A stretch of DNA of 10,290 nt, from the NCBI GenBank assembly GCA_946545675.1, contig CAMNNR010000034.1, positions 1-10,290 of the forward strand, in the 5' to 3' direction. Source of the DNA: an uncultured Thermoplasmata archaeon (lineage in GTDB: Archaea > Thermoplasmatota > Thermoplasmata > Methanomassiliicoccales > Methanomethylophilaceae). The position numbers were made by a program, and so were the translations under genes. Under the pieces are notes generated by a model, which ran no database searches, was not told the origin of the DNA, and saw only the letters and a list, made by a program, of their open reading frames with translations. Below, in pieces: positions 5,473 through 10,290 of this stretch. Within the stretch, counting starts at the first letter, position 1. Each line of letters opens with the position of its first letter.

Positions 5473-6504
5473 ATGACTGTTGAAAAATGCGTATTTCCCT
5501 TCTCCCGCGTCGTCGGACAGAAAGAGATGAAACTAGCACTGCTTCTGAACGCAGTGGACCCCTCCATCGGCGGTGTCCTCATCAAAGGAAGCAAAGGAAC
5601 CGCGAAATCCACTACTGTGAGATCAATGTCCCAATTCCTCCCCACCCGTCCTGCGGTAAAGGGATGCGTATTCAGGTGCGATCCCACCCAGACACGTAAG
5701 ATGTGTCCCGAGTGCAGGGCAAGATTCGAGAAGGGAGAGAAACTCGAGACCGTGCAGGTCCCTGTCGAAGTAGTAGAACTCCCTCTGAACGCAACCGAGG
5801 ACCGTGTCGCGGGAACCCTCGATCTCGAGCACGTCCTCGAGACCGGTAAGAGGAAGTTCGAACCCGGAATCCTCGCAGCCGCTAATGGTAATATATTATA
5901 TGTAGATGAAATCAACCTACTCGACGACCACATCGTCGACCTTCTACTCGACTCTGCCGCTATGGGTAGGAACTACGTGGAGAGGGAGGGAATCTCATTC
6001 TCCCACCCTGCCAACTTCATCCTCGTCGGAACCATGAACCCCGAAGAGGGAGACCTCAGACCCCAGCTGCTCGACAGGTTCGGTCTTTCTGTAGAAGTAA
6101 AGGAAGAATACAGCCTCGACTCCAGGATGGAGGTCATCAAACGGCGTATGGCATTCGACGCAGACCCTGACGGATATCTCGCGGGCTGCAAGGACGAACT
6201 CGCAGAGCTGAACAAGCAGGTCACCGAGGCCAAGAAACGCCTCGACAAGGTCGTCATCACCGACGACATCATCCGCAAGGCGGCAAAACTCTCTGGACAC
6301 TTCAAGATGGAAGGTCACAGGGCAGATCTGGCACTCATGAGGGCCGCAAGAGCCAACGCAGCACTCGAGGGTAGGACCGAAATCACCAGAGAGGACTTCC
6401 TCAAGATTGCTCCCCTGGTCCTGTCACACCGTATCAAGAAGAAGGCCTTCGAAAAGACCGTCCTCAACGTCGCCGAGGTAAAAGAGTGCCTGTACAAGAT
6501 GTGA
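5473..6504 (+). CDS. bchI: BchI/ChlI-type AAA+ chelatase ATPase subunit
   Basis: A 343-residue cytoplasmic AAA+ ATPase, the I subunit of a Mg/Co-chelatase-type complex, near the usual family length. Visible in order: FPFSRVVGQ (8-16); Walker A GSKGTAKST (39-47); C65, C69, C78 and C81 (last two in CPEC) in the loop after it; the insert PLNATEDRVAGTLDL (104-118); Walker B ILYVDEIN (141-148); sensor 1 LVGTMNPEEG (184-193) with the RPQLLDRFG segment (197-205); and a C-terminal helical lid with RADLALMRAARANAAL. With the BchD-like partner it would drive metal insertion by a large CobN- or BchH-type subunit, absent here. A methanogen makes no chlorophyll, so cobalt insertion for corrinoids is the likely role, which suits the neighbouring MttB/MttC genes. 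The start has only a weak ribosome binding site (GGCTTGAT). It overlaps the next gene by one base. Confidence 0.9.
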   Translation: MTVEKCVFPFSRVVGQKEMKLALLLNAVDPSIGGVLIKGSKGTAKSTTVRSMSQFLPTRPAVKGCVFRCDPTQTRKMCPECRARFEKGEKLETVQVPVEVVELPLNATEDRVAGTLDLEHVLETGKRKFEPGILAAANGNILYVDEINLLDDHIVDLLLDSAAMGRNYVEREGISFSHPANFILVGTMNPEEGDLRPQLLDRFGLSVEVKEEYSLDSRMEVIKRRMAFDADPDGYLAGCKDELAELNKQVTEAKKRLDKVVITDDIIRKAAKLSGHFKMEGHRADLALMRAARANAALEGRTEITREDFLKIAPLVLSHRIKKKAFEKTVLNVAEVKECLYKM

Positions 6505-8423
6505 TGCCGTTCTCTGCGGTGGCCGGCAACGAATCCGCCAAAACAGCGGTCAAGTGCCTTCTGGCCAATCCCAATCTGAACTGTATGCTCATCACAGGCC
6601 CCGCAGGAACTGGCAAAACTTTACTGACAAGATCTATCGGTTCGCTCGACAAGAGCATACCCGTGGTCAGCGCACCGATAGGCATATCCGACGACCGCCT
6701 GTTCGGTTCCATCGACATAGAGAAGGCTGTCACCACCGGCGACATGGAGATCCAGCCCGGACTGTTCGCCGAAGCCAAGAACGGTGTCATCTGCATCGAT
6801 GAAATAGAACTCATGGATCTGCGTCTGGCACTTCAGTGTGTGGAATGCGCAGTGAAGAAACAGGTCAACCTCGAAAGGGAGGGCTTATCCGCCAAATACC
6901 CCACGAATGCCCGCATCATCGCGACCACATCCTCCCCGATGTTCAAGATCAACGGCCACCTCAAGGACCGTTTCGATATCTCCGTCAGGCTGAGCAGGCC
7001 TGAGTTCGAGGACTATGTCGCATCCCTCCGCAACAACCTCGAATTCAGCGAGGGTGAACTCGACCTCAAACAGTTCAGGAGCAAGGACCGCGAGGTGTTA
7101 AAGCAGATCAAAGCCGCCAGGAAGGCTCTCCCCACCATCCGCGTACTCAAGAAGCACAAGGATGCCATCTCCCGCATCTGCAGGAAGTATGGGGTCATCG
7201 GACAGAGGGGGCCCGTTGCCGCTGCTGAGGTAGCGGCCACCCTTGCCGCCCTCGATGGCAGGAAGAAGACCAGCCAGGAGGATGTCATCCTCGCTGTCGA
7301 ACTCTGCCTGACCCACCGCCGTACCAAGTTCGAGCCCAAGAAGAAGAAAGGCGAGGAGGAACTCCCCAGAGGATTCGGATACGCCGGGTCCAAGAGGTTC
7401 ATCCACGACGACCGCAGGAAACGTATCGAAGCCACTCTCGTGGAAAAGATCAATGAAAAGGTCAATCTGGATAACATCGAGGAAGTGCAGGAAAGGCCCA
7501 TCAACGAACCCCAGGAGATAGAAACCAAGGTGGGCGAAAAGTTCGAGACCATCGACATCATGGAGTCCGCTGACGCCAACGGTGCCTTCGCCGAGACCAA
7601 GGCGAAGAAGTACATCGAATCCCCGATGGGACGTTACACCGCCTTCCGCATCCCCATGGGTCAGTGCACCGACCTCGCCATCGATGCCACCATCAGAGCC
7701 GCCGCCCCCTATCAGAGGGTCAGAGGCAAGAAGGCCGGAGAAGGCATGAAGATCGAAAAGAACGATCTCAGGGAGAAGATACGCACCAAGCACACTGAGC
7801 AGACCTTCATATTCATGATGGATACCAGCGGTTCCCTGATCATCAGGAACCGTATGGCCAAGGTGAAGGCGGCCATCATCTCAATGCTGGAGACCCACTA
7901 CCTCAAGAGGGACAGGGTCGGACTCTATACCTTCAACGACGAGAAGACCGAAATCCTGATGCCCCCCACACGTGCCATCGATGAGCTGTCATCCACCATC
8001 GACGGGATCGTGGTAGGTTGCGGTACCCCTCTGAGTAAGGCACTTATCGGTGTCTGGGACTTCATCAAGGGGTACCAGAAGAAGCACCCCGAGGAGATCG
8101 TCCACATCATCCTCTTCTCGGACGGAAAGGCCACCACTCCCCTCGAGGAAGGCAACGACCCCGTCGAGGAAGCACTGGAAATCGCGGAGCACCTGGAGAA
8201 ACCCAATGTGGATTGGACGGTGATCGACTCCGGACTCGGATCCTCGAAATCCGATATCCCTGTGAAACTGGCACAGAAGCTCAAGGGAAGGTTCTTCCTG
8301 TTGGATGACCTGCAGTCCAAGGACACTGTCTCCTCCATGTGGGGCGACAGCAAACCCAAGACCCAGGTACAGCCCTATATGCCGACGGCATACGACATCC
8401 TCGAGAAGAGGGGTCTGAGGTAA
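6504..8423 (+). CDS. bchD: BchD/ChlD-type chelatase subunit with AAA+ and vWA domains
   Basis: A 639-residue D subunit of the chelatase ATPase complex. An N-terminal AAA+ domain (about 1-270) has an intact Walker A GPAGTGKT (32-39), Walker B VICIDEIE (95-102) and NGHLKDRFDI (150-159). A charged, Pro/Glu-rich linker follows (about 274-375, KKKKGEEELP, EEVQERPINEPQEIE). Next is IRAAAPYQ (397-404), a BchD/CobT family signature. The C-terminal von Willebrand A domain (about 433-620) has a full metal-binding MIDAS: DTSGS (440-444), T508 in GCGTPL and D540 in FSDG. The D subunit scaffolds the I-subunit ring and contacts the large subunit, here probably CobN elsewhere. The ATG at 6504 overlaps the bchI stop codon (TGATG), implying coupled translation; an in-frame GTG at 6486 is less likely because MPFSAVAGNE is how the family begins. 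Confidence 0.88.
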   Translation: MPFSAVAGNESAKTAVKCLLANPNLNCMLITGPAGTGKTLLTRSIGSLDKSIPVVSAPIGISDDRLFGSIDIEKAVTTGDMEIQPGLFAEAKNGVICIDEIELMDLRLALQCVECAVKKQVNLEREGLSAKYPTNARIIATTSSPMFKINGHLKDRFDISVRLSRPEFEDYVASLRNNLEFSEGELDLKQFRSKDREVLKQIKAARKALPTIRVLKKHKDAISRICRKYGVIGQRGPVAAAEVAATLAALDGRKKTSQEDVILAVELCLTHRRTKFEPKKKKGEEELPRGFGYAGSKRFIHDDRRKRIEATLVEKINEKVNLDNIEEVQERPINEPQEIETKVGEKFETIDIMESADANGAFAETKAKKYIESPMGRYTAFRIPMGQCTDLAIDATIRAAAPYQRVRGKKAGEGMKIEKNDLREKIRTKHTEQTFIFMMDTSGSLIIRNRMAKVKAAIISMLETHYLKRDRVGLYTFNDEKTEILMPPTRAIDELSSTIDGIVVGCGTPLSKALIGVWDFIKGYQKKHPEEIVHIILFSDGKATTPLEEGNDPVEEALEIAEHLEKPNVDWTVIDSGLGSSKSDIPVKLAQKLKGRFFLLDDLQSKDTVSSMWGDSKPKTQVQPYMPTAYDILEKRGLR

Positions 8424-8436
8424 AACCCGTTAACCA

Positions 8437-8471
8437 ACGCGCGCGAGTCTTTTTGCTGGAACCGCGCGCGT
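8437..8471. terminator. CGCGCGCG hairpin with a T-run in its loop, after bchD
   Basis: ACGCGCGCG (8437-8445) and CGCGCGCGT (8463-8471) are perfect 9-base arms around a 17-base loop containing TTTTT (8450-8454). It begins 13 bases after the bchD stop codon and ends just before the AT-rich TAATCATTATTATTG that may serve as the hmgA promoter. It could end bchID transcription, with the loop T-run as the release point, or be an alternating purine-pyrimidine element. Confidence 0.45.
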
Positions 8472-8484
8472 AATCATTATTATT
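8471..8484 (+). promoter_or_regulatory. Candidate hmgA promoter
   Basis: TAATCATTATTATT is the only AT-rich box in the 82-base gap before hmgA. Its centre lies about 28 bases before the hmgA ATG, so transcription would begin at or next to the start codon. With no ribosome binding site visible, a leaderless hmgA transcript is plausible. Confidence 0.35.
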
Positions 8485-8505
8485 GTCGAACGATTGACGT
8501 GCAAT

Positions 8506-9675
8506 ATGTCAGACGGAACCGGCCTTAAGAACAGAGGCCATACCCAGGCGGACGTGGAAGACAGACGTGCCGCCGTCGAAGAATTCTCAGGAAGCAAACT
8601 GGACAAAATCACCCAGTGCTGCTTCGATGCGGAGACCGCATCCCACAACTGCGAGAACATGATCGGATCCATCCAGGTGCCCCTCGGATATGCGGGCCCT
8701 GTGAAGATCTCCGGCGAGTATGCCAACGGGGAGTTCCTGGTGCCTCTCGCCACCACGGAGGGTGCGCTCATCGCATCCATCTCCAGGGGAATGTCCGTCA
8801 TCAACGCCGCAGGAGGTTCCAGGACCAGGGTCTTCGGCGACTACATGACCCGTGCCCCCGTGCTCAGGGTCAGGGATCTGGAACATGCATGCCAGGCCAT
8901 CCAGTGGATCGATGCCCACGAGGATGAGATCAAAGCGGCGGTTGCAAGCACCACCTCCCACGGGAAGCTTGCCAAGATCGAGAAGTTCCCCATGGGCCGC
9001 GGACTCTATCTGAGGTTCTCCTTCGAGACCGGCGATGCGATGGGGATGAACATGGCCACCATAGCCTCCGAGGCCGCATGCAAGGTCATCGAAGAAGCCA
9101 CCGGCGCAGTGCTCGTATCCGTCTCGGGCAACATGTGCAGCGACAAGAAACCCGCGGCCATCAACATGATAGAGGGCAGGGGAAAGACCGTCGTGGCAGA
9201 AGCCCTCATTCCCGCCGACATCGTAGAGGCAAAACTCCACGCCACCGCAGCCGCGATCGTGGAGACCAACATCCGCAAGAATCTCATCGGCTCCTCCATG
9301 GCAGGCACCCTGGGGGCCAACGCACACGCCGCCAACATGGTGGCAGCATTCTACATCGCCACCGGCCAGGACCCCGCACAGGTGGTCGGCGGGAGCATGA
9401 CACTCACCGACTGCGAAGATGTCAACGGCAACCTTTACATCAGCGTGAGGATGCCCGCGGTCGAACTCGGTACCGTCGGAGGAGGTACCGGCCTCCCCTG
9501 CCAGACCGAGGCCCTGAACATCATGGGCTGCAAAGGGACCGGCAAGGCGAGGAAACTCGCTGAAATCCTATCTGTGACCGTCCTCGCAGGAGAACTCTCC
9601 ACACTCGCCGCACAGGCTGCTGGACAGCTTGGTAAGGCCCATGCAGAACTTGGGAGGGGTAAGAAATGCCAGTAA
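8506..9675 (+). CDS. hmgA: 3-hydroxy-3-methylglutaryl-CoA reductase (class I)
   Basis: It reduces HMG-CoA to mevalonate with NADPH, the committed step toward the isoprenoid chains of archaeal lipids. The 389-residue protein has the class I catalytic set: ENMIGSIQVPLGYAGP (50-65), catalytic E85 in TTEGALIASISRG, DAMGMNM (177-183) for NADPH binding, catalytic K214 in DKKPAAIN (213-220), D289 in GQDPAQ, GTVGGGTG (322-329), and the catalytic H379 near the C terminus (GKAHAELGR). It is soluble, with no membrane domain, as expected for archaea. The ATG at 8506 is used; a TTG at 8494 would add four residues without support. Its end overlaps the start of pheT by 10 bases. Confidence 0.96.
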   Translation: MSDGTGLKNRGHTQADVEDRRAAVEEFSGSKLDKITQCCFDAETASHNCENMIGSIQVPLGYAGPVKISGEYANGEFLVPLATTEGALIASISRGMSVINAAGGSRTRVFGDYMTRAPVLRVRDLEHACQAIQWIDAHEDEIKAAVASTTSHGKLAKIEKFPMGRGLYLRFSFETGDAMGMNMATIASEAACKVIEEATGAVLVSVSGNMCSDKKPAAINMIEGRGKTVVAEALIPADIVEAKLHATAAAIVETNIRKNLIGSSMAGTLGANAHAANMVAAFYIATGQDPAQVVGGSMTLTDCEDVNGNLYISVRMPAVELGTVGGGTGLPCQTEALNIMGCKGTGKARKLAEILSVTVLAGELSTLAAQAAGQLGKAHAELGRGKKCQ

Positions 9676-10290
9676 TCAACACGAGTTACAAGGACCTCAT
9701 CCGCATCATCGGACACGACGTCCCCATGGAGACCATCCTGAAGGAGGTGCCCCTCCTAGGAGGTGTCATCGACGAGCACGAGGAAGGCTCCGATGCCATC
9801 GCCATCGAGTTCTTCCCCAACCGCCCCGACATGTACTCCGCCGAGGGTATCGCCCGCGGACTGAAGGCGTTCCTGGGCTATGAACCAGGACTCAAGAAGT
9901 ACGATGTGGGGAAATCCGATGTCGAAGCCATCGTCACCGACGAGGTCAAGAAGATCAGACCCTACTTCATGGCCGCTGTGGTCAAAGGCGTTAGCATCGA
10001 CGACCAGGCACTCAAATCCATCATGGAGCTCCAGGAGAAGCTCCACACGACCCTAGGCAGGAAGCGCACCAAGCTCGCCATCGGAGTGCACGACCTGGAC
10101 AAGGTCAAGCCTCCGTTCACATTCAAAGCGGTGGACCCTGACGGCATGTCCTTCGTTCCCCTCACCAAGACCGAGGCCATGACCCCCCGCGAGATTCTCG
10201 AGAAGCACGAGAAAGGCAAAGCGTTCGCCCATCTGCTCGACGGCTACGAGAAATATCCCATGATTTACGACGCCAACGGCGACGTCCTCT
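9666..10290 (+). CDS. pheT: Phenylalanyl-tRNA synthetase beta subunit, N-terminal part
   Basis: The first 208 codons of the beta subunit of the heterotetrameric enzyme that charges tRNA-Phe. The gene runs off the right edge; archaeal PheT is about 550 residues long. It begins in the archaeal/eukaryotic way, without the bacterial tRNA-binding OB-fold: MPVINTSYKDLIRIIG, then EFFPNRPDMYSAEGIARGL (48-66), a strongly conserved PheT block, then the start of the B3/B4 region (about 95 on) with RPYFMAAVVKGV, LHTTLGRKRTKLAIGVHDLD and FVPLTKTEAMTPREIL. The ATG lies inside the hmgA end (10-base overlap), and GGGAGGGGT stands 5 bases before it, so it is probably co-transcribed with hmgA. Confidence 0.95.
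   Translation, partial: MPVINTSYKDLIRIIGHDVPMETILKEVPLLGGVIDEHEEGSDAIAIEFFPNRPDMYSAEGIARGLKAFLGYEPGLKKYDVGKSDVEAIVTDEVKKIRPYFMAAVVKGVSIDDQALKSIMELQEKLHTTLGRKRTKLAIGVHDLDKVKPPFTFKAVDPDGMSFVPLTKTEAMTPREILEKHEKGKAFAHLLDGYEKYPMIYDANGDVL

Noticed and set aside
5473..8423. Chelatase pair as part of chlorophyll synthesis
   Set aside because: The window is from a methanogen, no BchH or other photosynthesis gene is visible, and BchI/BchD-type subunits are known to serve CobN-type cobalt insertion in non-photosynthetic organisms.
8494..8505. TTG start of hmgA at 8494
   Set aside because: It would add MTCN without a ribosome binding site. The ATG at 8506 fits the TATA distance and codon preference.

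Overview
The window comes from a methylotrophic methanogenic archaeon, most likely of the order Methanomassiliicoccales. The main evidence is a trimethylamine methyltransferase gene (mttB) read through an in-frame amber codon that encodes pyrrolysine. It is followed by its corrinoid protein gene (mttC) and a permease gene. Archaeal-type HMG-CoA reductase and PheT, archaeal TATA boxes and GGTGAT-like ribosome binding sites agree. None of the seven genes whose natural stop codon is visible ends in TAG, as expected where UAG is reserved for pyrrolysine. The order-level placement is inferred from gene content and style, not from a marker gene.

Layout. Positions 1-26 may hold the first codons of a minus-strand gene that leaves the window. 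A MarR-type winged-helix regulator lies at 120-743 (minus). A 569-base gap (744-1312) holds its leader and promoter, inverted repeats, an unexplained AT-rich stretch and the terminator of the next operon. The minus-strand trimethylamine operon runs mttB (5113-3602), mttC (3596-2946), a 151-base spacer with a strong hairpin, then an APC-family permease (2794-1313). A 359-base AT-rich divergent region (5114-5472) separates it from a plus-strand pair of AAA+ chelatase genes, BchI-like (5473-6504) and BchD-like (6504-8423), joined by a TGATG stop/start overlap. After a short spacer with a CGCGCGCG hairpin come hmgA (8506-9675) and, overlapping it by 10 bases, the first 208 codons of pheT, cut by the window edge.

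How the parts work together. The permease probably imports trimethylamine, MttB transfers a methyl group to the Co(I) corrinoid on MttC, and a methylcobamide:CoM methyltransferase elsewhere would pass it to coenzyme M. The BchI/BchD pair is best explained as the ATPase half of a CobN-type cobaltochelatase, which would link it to the corrinoid need of the neighbouring operon. hmgA belongs to isoprenoid (archaeal lipid) synthesis and pheT to translation; they look like housekeeping neighbours.

The most interesting observation is that the promoters of the MarR-type regulator and of mttB match without gaps over about 64 bases: TATA element, a TGARTTAAACAATAA block just upstream, and a TTTCATCAA element exactly 30 bases further upstream. 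This suggests that both are controlled by the same factor, possibly the MarR protein itself, and points to a candidate local regulatory circuit for trimethylamine use.
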